Shown one piece after another: positions 51,734 to 62,469 of a stretch of DNA of 64,000 bases. Both the position numbers and the translations under genes were made by a program. The DNA is from Paraspadella gotoi. Lineage: Eukaryota > Chaetognatha. The notes beneath the pieces are model-generated. The model saw nothing but the letters and a program-made list of their open reading frames with translations, searched no databases and was not told the origin of the DNA. The stretch lies in contig CM119263.1 in the NCBI GenBank assembly GCA_051294375.1, positions 24,656,688-24,720,687 on the forward strand, given 5' to 3'. Position 1 is the first letter of the stretch; each line of letters begins with the position of its first letter.

Positions 51734-52372
51734 TCATTTACTTGTTGGAGGTGACTGTACCGCGCGTGGTCGTACATAAACCGAAACCTGCCCGTTTTGA
51801 GGATTTATTTCGTTTGAAAAAAAAAAAAACCACTCGCGACAAAACAACGCCTTGTCTCGAATCAACGACCTCGTAGTGACGGGCCCTCGAGTATAAGAGA
51901 CCAGATGGTCGTCGGCTTCTCTTGTTTTTGTCGACGAACTTTGAAAATGTTTCTCACTTTTAAAAGATTCGGGATCTGGAAAAAGGGAAAAATCCACCTT
52001 GTTTTTCTGGATTCTTAAACCTACTTTAGGTTTATAAATATATATTTGTTTAAATTTAAAACGTGCTGTAGCTAAAAAATATTTTTTTATGATATCTCTC
52101 TCGCTCAGTAAAAACTTTGGTTTCATTTCCAAATAGATTTCGTGTTTGTTTATTTTTGGAAATTGGATTTCGTCCAAATATAATACCTCCGGATTCTCTG
52201 TCGCCGTCTCTGTGACGATTCGGTTGCTCAACGATCCTATTGAATCGCTTATTATCTCCAGGATTAAAAACGAAAGAATAATAAAACTGAATAGGTGAAT
52301 GAATAAAAAAAAGAAACAGTTGTCGCCGCCGAATCTCTTAACAGCATCAAAGGGGATTGAAACTTTCTTCAT
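51734..52372 (-). CDS. Possible single-exon ORF, 212 codons, unidentified
   Basis: An uninterrupted minus-strand ORF starting 73 bases from the ATG of the divergent large gene. It has a hydrophobic stretch near residues 19-43 (FFFLFIHLFSFIILSFLILE), a charged middle (EIYLEMKPKFLLSERDI) and a less protein-like end. It may be a real divergent membrane-protein gene or a chance ORF in the promoter and 5' UTR of the neighbour. Confidence 0.25.
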   Translation of the reverse strand: MKKVSIPFDAVKRFGGDNCFFFLFIHLFSFIILSFLILEIISDSIGSLSNRIVTETATENPEVLYLDEIQFPKINKHEIYLEMKPKFLLSERDIIKKYFLATARFKFKQIYIYKPKVGLRIQKNKVDFSLFPDPESFKSEKHFQSSSTKTREADDHLVSYTRGPVTTRSLIRDKALFCREWFFFFSNEINPQNGQVSVYVRPRAVQSPPTSK

Positions 52373-52380
52373 ATATAAAC
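52370..52380 (+). promoter_or_regulatory. TATA-like sequence before the large gene
   Basis: CATATATAAAC lies about 70 bases before the ATG at 52445 and could be a core promoter for a very short 5' UTR. The evidence is motif only. Confidence 0.25.
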
Positions 52381-52444
52381 TGTAGCCTGTTTAGTAATCT
52401 CTTTCGTATCGTTAACTTTCTTACGCACTTAACGCCATTTAAAA

Positions 52445-55400
52445 ATGGACTATATCTTTCGCCGTCGATGGTCGGAGAAATCCGAGTCGACCACGCCCCC
52501 TCCCTCTTATTCGCCTTCCATCTCGGCGCCATTCAGTAGATTTTTCGGCTCTTCGGACTCGCCGCCGCCTTACGAACGCGATCCTCCGGAAAACGACGAT
52601 GATCGTTCGCGCATGACCGTAAAACTCAAGGTACTTCCCATCGAGTTCGAGGATGACGACGACGACGACGACATCAACCTCCAGACGGAGAACGTGGTCT
52701 TCGACCCTCTGCGTGGCTCTGGACTGTCTCCTCTCGAGGACAAGAACAACAATGACGACGATTACGAACCCAGCCTAGTGAAACTGGACGAACCAAGCTT
52801 CGAGGCCTCTCCAGTCAAGAAGCCAAGACGCAGCAATCCCCCGAACTTAACGACGCACACGACTGAAACCATCACCATAGAGACCTCAGAATTTTCTCAG
52901 TCGAGCAACTACGAGAGAAAGGAACCGAATGTCGTGTATCCGAACTTGACGACGCCGGTAATTCCGGCGGTGGATCCGTTGCCAGTGCTGCCTGTTGAAG
53001 AGTTCCCGTCGCAGAGCGCGCCTCTGACGCCAAGCGATTCGGACGACTCTGAGTATGAGGAACCCGTAACAAAACCGACGAAAAAGAAGCCAAAGAAAAA
53101 AGGAAAGCGGAGTTACGAGACCACCGAGACGACGGTGACGACGACGACGGAAATCTCAGAGTACGAAAAAACCGACGTGCTTTCTCAGTTCACCGAAACT
53201 CATCCTGAAAGCGACCCCAACCATCCAGCCCTTCCCGTGACGGAAGATCTACCGATGGTGGAAGAGCCTCCTTTGGATCAGCCGAAGAGAAGCAGCTTGG
53301 ATTCCCTCAAGGGTTCGCTCATGTTTTGGAATAAACCGAAAGAAAATCAACCTGTCGAAGAACCAATCCCGGAGGTCGAGGATGTGTCCCCAGTCGAAGC
53401 ACCGATCCACAAGACGAAAAAACCCGGAATCTTTGATTTTTTAAATTCGGAAAAGCCGGAAAAACCCCCCGTGGACGTGGAAGAGGATGAAATCGTGGAG
53501 GGAAGAAAAAGTCCCGTTTTCAGTTTACCAAACATTTTTAGCTCGAGAAATGATCGACCCGACGAGAGGAAGGAACCCGTCGAGGAAGAAAAGCCGAAGA
53601 AATCCGCGGAAAAGACTCCTGATGACGTAGAAGAGGATGAAATCGTGGCGACCAGAAAAAGTCCCATCTTCACTTTGCCGAGTTTTTTAAGCTCGAATAA
53701 TGACCCGGATGAAGAGAAAAAGCCCACGGATACGGAGGAAAAACCAAGCATTTTTAACATTAATCCATTTGGAAAAATGTTTCAGGGGTCTAACAATCCG
53801 AAGAAGAATATTCCCGAAGTCGAGGAAGAAGAAATTCCTGAACTGCGGATAATCAATGTGGAGAAGGTTATGCCGGAGCCTCTCGACCAAGAGCCGGCCT
53901 TGGAGTCGGAGGTTGTTGCGGAAGAAGAAATTGAATTTCAAGCTTTACCTGAAAAACTTCCGAGCCTCAACGAGCCAACCGAAACTGATATAAATTTGAT
54001 AAAAATGCCTTCCGTGACACCGATTAATATAAATTTAGTGGAACACGTCCCCGATCGTGACTTTAAAGAGGAAGAAGAGTGGAAAAAGATAGTTCGAGCT
54101 GAGTATGGTTCTGACGAAATAAAAGACTTTTATGTGAAAGCTAATACTGCTCAAGAAAAAATAATCAACAGTGATAATGATCTACTTTCAATTAGCGTTT
54201 TATTAACTGATAGTAAACCATGTGAAGAAAAAACTCAACATCCCAAAAACGCAGGAGTTCTTTCCGTTGAACCTTCACCTCAACCCCCACGGTACCTTGA
54301 AAAAAAAGAACCTGTTACGCCAGCACCTCCAGTTTTCCAAAAAGAAGAAATAAATTTTGTAAGAGTTACTGAAATACAAGAAACCTATAAAACACCAATT
54401 AAAGAAAAAGAGCCCACAACTCCATTTGTTATAGAGCCTGAATACAATGAACCAAAAGAATCAAAAATTATGTTTATTGAAGCTCCAAAACAGCAAGCGA
54501 AACCTGCTGAACCACCAAGCCTTGTTACAGATACTGAAAACGATACTAAGGAGCAAGAAATATTAAAGATGGCAACAAAGAAAACAATAGTATTGCAAAA
54601 AACACCTAAGTTAGCTGAAGAAGAACCAGTGAAAAAAAGTGACGAAAAGGATAATCTTTTAAATTTTGAACCAAACATTTTGGAAAATGAAGAGGATCCT
54701 ATACTAAAAAAGAAACCAGATGACAAACAGCCAATTGAGTTCACTAAAAGCAACATTTCTAATTTAGTGTATTTCCCCCAAGAAAAAACAGCTCAACATT
54801 ATTCTAATTTACTAATAATATACCCTACCATATCAGACAAAATAGAAGAAAAAAATGTCGAGAAAGCGCCAATCCAATCTCAAATTTTGGATCTAAATGT
54901 AAATTCATTAGAGTCTATGAACAAACATGTAACTGTATTTCATACTCCCAAGAAATTGAATAATCGCTATGTTGAAATGGCATTTATTGATTTTCACCCT
55001 TACATAGAAGAGGCCCTTTTACCAGAAAAGGTAGATCCTGTAGATGCGAAAATTTACGAATCTCCACCTATCCATAAAGAGGTCCATCTCGTGGAATCTG
55101 TATTGCCAATTCAACATGAGCCAGAGAAACAAACTGAAGAGCCTATTCCGAGCCAAGATCCCAACTTACTCGCAGAAATCATTACAGCAGTTAATGATAG
55201 AGAGGTAGAAAAAAATAAGAAGGATGTTTTAAAAAAATCTAAAAGCAAAGTTTTTGAAGAAATACCCAAAGCCTTTGATGAAATGGTTCAAGATAAAAAT
55301 AAGAAAAATGAAGTATCCACAAAAAATAAGGATGTTTTAGACGAATTAGTGCTTGCACATGATAAATTATCTAAGGAAAATGATAAAAAGCAGAAGCTAA

Positions 55401-58400
55401 AGCCTGTTAAAGATAAAGTTCTTAAAGATGCATTAAAAAAGGTAGAGGACAAAAAAAGTGAAGACGCTAAAAAAGATGTAGTTAAAGAAAAGAAAAGCAA
55501 TGTTCTCAAAGATATTCCAATTGCTGTAGAAAGTAAAATAAAAGAGCAAAATGACAAAAAAGAAACGAAAAAAATTCAAAAAGAATTGTTGAAAGATATT
55601 CCACAAGCCTTTGATGAAAGGGAGACAGTCAAAAATATAAAGCAGGAAGTACTTGAATCATTTAAACCTGTATTGAATAATATAGAAAAAGCTGTAGCTA
55701 GTCGAGAATCTGAGAAACTTGATCGAGGAAAGTTAAAGACAAAGAAAGATTTGATGTTGCAAGACATTCCTGATGCCTTTAAGAAGAAAGAAAACCTTAA
55801 GAAACTTAAAAAAGAAGTGGAAACTAAAAAAATGGATACAGTTAAAGATATCCCAGGTGCTTTTGAACAAATGGAGGAACTTCGAAACAGTAAAACAGAA
55901 GTAAAAATTATATTCAGACCAATACTTAAAAGTTTAGAAGAAGCCGTGGAAGAAAAAGAAACCTATAAAAAACATGCAGAAGTCGTTAAAGATAAAAAAG
56001 AAAAGGTTTTGAAAGAAGTGAAAGATACCCATTTGAAGAGAGAAAAAGACATTGAGAAAAAAAATGAAGTGAGAGAATCATTAAAACCGGTTTTGGTTGA
56101 TTTAAAACAAGCTGTTGATGAAAAAACAAACGAAAAAGTTTTCACTCAAATTGTTAAGCATAAAAAAGAAACGGTCCTGAAAGAAGTTATTACTCATTAC
56201 GATTATAGAATAAATATTGAAAAGGAAAAAGAGGAAGTGAAAAAGAATAAATCCATTTTACATAATGACGTCATTAAAGCTGCAGAAAAAATGGACGATC
56301 TTCACAGTACAAAGAAAAAAGTAAAAAAACAAAGCGAGCCTGTTTTTAAAGATTTAGAAATTGCAGCCAAAAAAATGGAAGAATTAAAACAGATTAAGGA
56401 TAAGCAAAAAGAAGAACCGAAACCTGAACAAGAATTGGTAATGATGGAAAAGGAACCAACAATTAGTAATAAACCTGTAGAAAAAGAACCTGAATGGAAA
56501 AAAATTGTGAAGGAAGAATATGGCGAAGATTATGAAGACTTTTATATTAAGAATAAATCGTCAGAAGAGAAAAACATAAACAGTATCAAAGATGACCTGT
56601 CCATATCGGTCGCTGTTGTTCAGTCAGAGATTAAAAAACCAGAAAATGTCCAGGAAGAAATCATATTCTCGCCAGTGGAGCCCGTCCAGTCAGTTCCTGT
56701 CTCGCAAAAACCGGAGAAAAAGATAGAGAAGCCGATTGAGCCCGATGAAGAACAACTCGAAACCTTGGAGATCTTGAAGAAAACCGTGGTTACTACCCAG
56801 ACGATAGTTACGAAAGAAGAGAAGGCCGAGACACCCATTATTATCCCGGTCATTCCAAAACCACTCGAATCGCAACCAGTCAAAGCTCCCCTTCCTCCGA
56901 AGAAAAAGGAAGAAAAGGAGGAGGAATGGAGCGACATGAAGGAGGTTCGCTTCAAAGTGATCCGAGAGGTCACATCTGACGGTCGAGTCACCCTCCGGAC
57001 AATTTACGAAGACGAAGTCCAGGACAAGACCGCCTTTGAGGACTACATCAAGTCGTCGGTGCTGCAGACGGAAGAAGCGGAGGCTGCCATGCAGAGGACG
57101 GCCACAACGTCCATCTTGACGACCACGGACGAAAGGTTTCTCAAGGAAAAGCGCAAGTGGACCACTTGGAAGATGGAGTATGAGACGGCTCGCGGGTTCG
57201 ATGATCCGGATTCGAGGCGAATCCAAAGAACCGATTCGGATCCGTTAAACGCTCCACCACCGATCGTCACTCCTCGTCGGAGTTCCGCGCAACTCAAGGC
57301 GGATCCAAACCTGTTCACGCACTCGGGCAGCACACGGCGAAGCTCTGCGCAGCTTAGACAGGATTTTGCCGAGGAACATCAGTTCTCTGGAAAAATGAGC
57401 AACACTTCCTGGGTCAAGCACTTTAGGAAACATCCGGAATTCCCGATATTCAAGGTGAGGTTGTAAAATGTGCATCGTTATAATTATATATAATTATAAA
57501 GAAAAACATCGATTTGGGAAACAGTGCTAATTTTATTTAACAATCTATATATAATTATATTGTTAATAGCCTTTTTTCTTCCCGCCTTTTTTTTTTTTGT
57601 GATCAGTTGCCGTCCATTGAGGTAATGAATCTGAATGACAATTTATTATTTTATGTCGAAATTTTGGGGAAAGTGATTTATGAGTATTATTTGTGGTGAT
57701 TTGAAACACTAAAAATGAGAAATAATGATGTGTTAGATAAATGAATTATGATTTATGATATGCTTTTCCAATGAAGCTTTGAAGCTCAAGCAAACAAACT
57801 AACCTCCATTGCCTTTAATTTTTGGTAAAATTTGTTGCACATAATTGTCCTTTTTTTTTATACTTCACTTGATATTTACGTATATTTGCTAAAGTAGTTT
57901 AATTTCTTTCCCTCACCGTTTCCTGACCAGGCCTCCAAAGACCGTTCCAGATCTCGGGAAAACCTCGGCTCCTTCGAGTCCGACCTCCTTTCGGTCCCTG
58001 ACCTCAAGACGCAACGCAGCCTGTCCACCTCCAACCCGTCGTTGGAGATGTTGGCCGCGGCACCCAACAAAACCTTTCCATCGCGCTCGATCTCGACCCA
58101 GCCGGCCATGCCGACTGCGTTGTTGTTATCACCTCCGGGATCGACAACGATGTCGGCGATGACCGAAACGGAGACCCTCACGACGACGACGACGCTGAGA
58201 AAGCGACATCTCTCGCAGCACGACATGTACAATGAGGAAGGTGAGTGCTGGATACTGTTTTGTGACCGATTGTCATCGTAATGACTTTGTCACTTTTTTC
58301 AAAACCCTTTTATTAGTGTTACTTAAAATTTTATTTATTTCGATTTTGCTTATCCCTTAGTATCGGCTGTAGAAACATCCGAACACGACTCGGCATTCTC

Positions 58401-59066
58401 TTCCCTTACTCTGAGCGCGGACGATACGAACCGATCAAGACGTCCATTTTCGAAGGTAAGTTAAATTTATAAAATCTATTCACAAATCATTTGTTTTTGA
58501 AATAAGAAGGTATAGATTTTATTCCTTTTGTAAGTTAGCAAGCTTAACCTAATTAAAAACCAATTATCATTAGCTGAAAAATTTTCATTTTATATTTTTT
58601 TACGACCCTAGGCCCATCAAACCCACCAAAACTCCTTTGATGCCCCATTTTAAACCTCCTATCCTCCCTTTCTTTATCTTCGTGTGTTGTACAGTACTGG
58701 TTCAGATAATGTCACCGCACGACGAGCACGTATAATACTAAAACTAAAAGCCTGATATGGTGAATAAGTTTCGCAAATTTGGTATTGATTCGCACTTATA
58801 GTTATGACGATGGTGTTCGATCACTCTTCTTTTTTTTTTTTTGCCTCCTCTGATTTTCTTTTATCGTTTTTTCTCGCAAGGGATCCCGACGAGGATCCGA
58901 TCCGTCATTCTGGTCGTCGGCTTCTTCCGAGGCCGACGCCATATTAGATCAGTTTACGATGGAAGAGTTGGAAGAGCATTTGCGACGAAGACGAAACTGC
59001 GTCACACCTCCGGCGTCGACCAGACTCGTTCTCGACGACTCTGATATTTTTGATGAAATTTTTTGA
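52445..59066 (+). CDS. Large charged repeat protein, unrecognised, about 1866 aa
   Basis: I do not recognise the family. Exons: 52445-57454, 57931-58240, 58361-58455, 58881-59066, in phase. The N-terminal part is Pro/Ser/acidic with PPPSY and PPPY (possible WW-domain ligands), a Lys cluster (KKKPKKKGKRS) and a 50-residue duplication (VEEDEIV at about 345 and 395). A module with EWKKIV occurs at about residues 545 and 1350. Between these copies lie fifteen 28-residue repeats (907-1326). The C-terminal part has a compact segment (EVRFKVIREVTSDGRVTLRT, then FEDYIKSSVLQ), Ser/Arg motifs (TPRRSSAQL, STRRSSAQL) and an acidic end (LDDSDIFDEIF). There is no signal peptide or membrane helix. The architecture suggests a cytoskeletal or scaffold protein, but that is inference. 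Confidence 0.8.
55163..56422 (+). repeat. Fifteen 84-bp (28-residue) coding repeats
   Basis: Residues 907-1326 divide into fifteen units of exactly 28 residues with no insertion or deletion. Typical units begin ELLKDIPQAF, PVLNNIEKAV or KVLKEVKDTH and continue with charged residues and a hydrophobic residue at position 23. Hydrophobics at positions 3, 6, 10 and 13 fit heptad spacing (28 = 4 x 7), so a long helix or coiled coil is likely. Confidence 0.9.
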
Positions 59067-60333
59067 TATATTCGCGAATTATATACTCTTGTTTAATTCA
59101 TTTACTGTTTTCCGCGTTTATTTGTATTTTCTGGTATTCTACACGATCAATATATTTTATTAACCCCGCGATAAATAGTTCTCCATTTACTAAACAAGTG
59201 AAAGAAAAATACTACTAGAAGGAACAATTCTATTTATTTAGAAACCGAAACATTTTTCAGTTGACTATTCTGTGAGCGTGACAGAATTCTAAAAATAGAT
59301 ACTACAACAATTTAAACGGGAAGTTAAGAAAAAAATTGCAAAGCCTTGGTTGCGACCGATACGAAAATAGATTATTTCACTTTTCGTCGTTGTCTTAAGC
59401 GACGAGACATATAATTGTTATTTAATCCTTTTCGTTTGTCACTGCCAAGAAACTAATTAAAAATCACTAAATCAGTGATTGGTGATTCCGCTTTTTTTTT
59501 AATTCTTTCAGCTTTTTTTAAAACCACTAAAAGAGCTAATTTTAATTTTTCTAGTTATTGGCGATTAATTGAGGATGCGTATTTTGCTACTTTTTCAGTT
59601 ATTGTATACTCACTATCTGACCTCCGGTGCAAATTACTGTTATATCAAAATTTATATGAACAATATTCAAGTTGATTGAAAATCCCTTGCGGAATTTGAT
59701 TAATTTTCGAATCTAATTTAATTTAATCGGCGTGAAATAGTGTGACGGCTTTGCAAGTTTCGGGACATGAAAATACTAATAATCTACGATGGGTGAATTT
59801 CTAAATTGAATAAGCTCGACTTCTGACTCCTGTATCAAAGGAAAGGGATAAGGGAAGCATACTAACGACGACAGAATTTCACGAAATGATTCGTCGGGAG
59901 CTTTTTGGGCATCCCTTTAAATTATTAGGCCAAGACGTGTTTCTTCTTGTCAGATATTTGATTTTAATTTGGAACACTCGACATTTTAAGAATCGTGACG
60001 GTGCCACGGGTCGGCGTGACAGCGAACGGAAGACACGTGACTCAATTCTAACGGAATTCCGTAATTTTCTCGAGTCGTCGCGGCGTCGGGTCGTTTTACG
60101 ACTCCCGATTCTCCAGCGTCCTTCTCCATTTCCTTTCCCAGAGAGAGAGAGAAGCCGCAACTCGGTGGGGGCCCCCGGAGATTTAATCTAATTTCGACGC
60201 CAAAGAACGGGTAATGGCGTCACGGGGTTTTAACGAAGACACGGGATTTCCAAGTGATAGCGTCTCGCCCGCCGCAACGCGGTCTATTCGACGCGAGAAG
60301 CCGCGACGAGTATTTTTGTTTTTGTCGTCTTAG
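59067..60333. other. Region between the large gene and the next exons
   Basis: AT-rich to about 59870, then GC-richer. ORFs on both strands at 59880-60190 look unconvincing. A short ORF starting MASRGFNEDTGFPSD at about 60213 ends at the TAG that forms the acceptor of the exon at 60334, and I could not connect it. Confidence 0.3.
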
Positions 60334-62150
60334 GAAGAGAAGAGAAACAGAGTTTTGAAGTCGAATCCTAGGAGAGCGAAACTCCGTCCGTCCGCGTCGC
60401 AAAACTTGGCGCCCGTCAAGGGAACGTCGCTCATCTTGTGGCAGAAGACGTGCTCGATCTGGGAAAAGGAGAAGGTAAGGAAAGGGGGGGGGAGGTGGGG
60501 GGAATCGGGGAGGGAAAAAAAGGGAGGAGACGGGAAGATGGATGAGGAAACGCGGGAAATATCAAGAAGTGGAGGAAGAAATGGCAGAAGAAAAAAAATA
60601 TGATGGATGAAGTTTAGTTAAGTAGGAGATAAGAAGATTTGGAATCAGACATGGGTTTTTTTTTTTTTGGTGTGGGAGGGGAGGGAAGGAGGAAGGGAAA
60701 AAAAAATTGTTTTTACTTTCATAGATTATTAATGACAAGTTTATTTTGAGGCAACGCTAAAATTTTGAATTGAGAGCGCCGAGAGCAGACTCCTTAAAAT
60801 CTTTTCAGGGGAAAAAAAAATTTAAAAGGTTAGACGCGCCAAGCGATTTGAGATGCGCAACAGATGGCGCGAGAAGATGGAACTCGAGTGTTTTGACGTC
60901 GACGTGGCGTCAGGAGCTTCTTTGTGATTTACGACGCATTATGTAAAATTGAAAGAGAGGCTCGTGTGAGCGAAAAACTTAGCCTCGCTCGGGTATTATG
61001 GGAAAAGGAAGCTCCGCTATATATAATTTATCGTTTCTTTTGATTATTGATTAATATTTAATAGTTAAAAGATTTTAAGGCTTTCAGATTTTAAAATTAG
61101 CTGAATTATATGCGTTTGGTTTGTTGCTTGTAAACGATTAAGAGCAACGGTGAAAAATAAAAACTCCAAAAAAAAAATCTCTGTACGATTCTGAGAAAGA
61201 AAAACGCAAGACAAACAAAAGGCAAAAAGAAAGAAGTAAGTCTGACCGGTGGAGACGAAGATGGATTGAGCTGCCAAATGCGTACAAAGGAATCTTCGCT
61301 GGCAGAGAGGAGCTGAAAAAAAAAAAGAGAGTTCGAGTTAGAGAGAAGAAAAGAGAGAGAGAATGGAGGAGCGATAGAAAGAGAGAAAATCGTTTTTTTC
61401 CCTCTGCGAATTTAATTTCTTTTTTTTTTATTTTCTGTCTCGTAGTAGATTTAGTAGTCGATTCCTCCTACTAGCTAGTCCTTACTCTCGTTATCAGTCA
61501 ATTTGATTCTTAGTATTCTTGTCATTAAAGCCATCATTATTATCATCATCCTTAAAAGTCCCATTCGTCAAAATTCGACTCAAATCCCGAATCATCCACG
61601 TCATTTCGATCGTCATCGACCCGAGTGAAGTGTCGACGTTTCCGTCAACTCTTCTCCCCAAAATTTTTTAAGTATTCCGCGCGCGACGTCTTTTTGGAGC
61701 CGAGCGGTAATCTTTCAGATGCGTCCGGGTGGGTAGAGTGACCTTTGCAGACCCCGACGACCGAGACGCGCCTGTTCTATGTACTACCCACCCCCCCTTT
61801 TTCCGGGTTTCCTTTCGAAAGTTTTTATTGAAAGTGAAACCGAGGATGGTTCTTTTATCTTTTATACAATTAATTAATTATTTAATTAATATTAATATTA
61901 CCTATTGCTTGTCTTTCTAATCTTTGATTGTATCATTTTATGTCGTTCATTGGAAGCCTTTCTTTCTTAATTAGCTTCTTAATTTTTGTTCTACCGTGAC
62001 CTTCGCCTTCTGCCAATCATCCAAGCTTTGCCATTTGTTCCAAAGTGGTATTTCAGGCACATTGTTGCCCTCAATTCAGCGATCGCTGGAGTCGTTGACT
62101 ACGCCAAACAAATTAAAGTCATATCTTTGGAACTCGTGAGCTACTATTAA
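60334..62150 (+). CDS. Three 3' exons of an unrecognised gene
   Basis: Exons 60334-60474, 61559-61728 and 62057-62150 join in phase to 134 residues and a stop. Sequence: a basic stretch (RVLKSNPRRAKLRPSASQNL), TSLILWQKTCSIWEKEK, a Ser/Arg-rich part (SSTSFRSSSTRVKCRRF), then ARDVFLEPSGNLSDASGHIV and VVDYAKQIKVISLEL. The upstream part is missing. The first exon starts in phase 0, so exon 58361-58455 of the large gene could splice here to make an alternative C-terminus. Otherwise this is a separate gene. It overlaps WDR54 on the other strand. Family unknown. Confidence 0.4.
60480..60720. repeat. Purine-rich low-complexity DNA
   Basis: A GGGA/GAAA-rich tract right after the exon ending at 60474. 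It has no repeat unit and no coding support. Confidence 0.6.
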
Positions 62151-62469
62151 TTTACGAATCCTTCAGGGCCCATCACCCATCACTTTTTTTTAAAATGACG
62201 CCGTGAGATATTATAAAAAACCGCACCGTTACACCCTTACACCCTTGTATTATTTCTTATTTAAACCACACATCCCGCGCACTTCCCCTTCCGCCCCTAC
62301 TTCTACCTTCACGACAGGCCCATAAACCCAACACCCATCCGTCTTCCGCTCACCATGCCCGCTTTGTGAGCGACGTCGAGAGCGTTGATCCACCGCGCGT
62401 GCGCCGTCACCTCGCAGCTGAGGCGCAGCGAGGGCAACTTGTAGATCCGGATGTGGCCTGTCCCGTGAG
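61247..62469 (-). CDS. WDR54: WDR54, two internal exons
   Basis: WD40-repeat protein; the human protein is a cytoplasmic beta-propeller with roles proposed in signalling. Exon 62469-62354 encodes HGTGHIRIYKLPSLRLSCEV, then TAHARWINALDVAHKAGM. Exon 61312-61247 continues LLSASEDSFVRIWQLNPSSS. Human WDR54 has the same order (GNGQVHLYE, NAHARAICALDL, LLSAGEDTFVHIWKL), so the match is strong. Splice sites are CCCTTTCCCCAG and G-GTGAGC at the first exon, TTTTTTTCAG at the second. The earlier exons (N-terminal propeller blades) should lie beyond 62470 but I could not find them up to 64000. The last exon was not found either. Confidence 0.7.

Noticed and set aside
52570-57475. Many minus-strand ORFs (up to 178 codons) across the large gene
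   Set aside because: They are shadows of the 1670-codon exon; Ser/Phe-rich products are the antisense of Lys/Glu codons.
60840-60960. Possible exon after 60474 (frames reading KRFEMRNRWREKMELECF or KRLDAPSDLRCATDGARR)
   Set aside because: Two different frames and two acceptors are equally plausible and neither continues to 61559; I could not choose.
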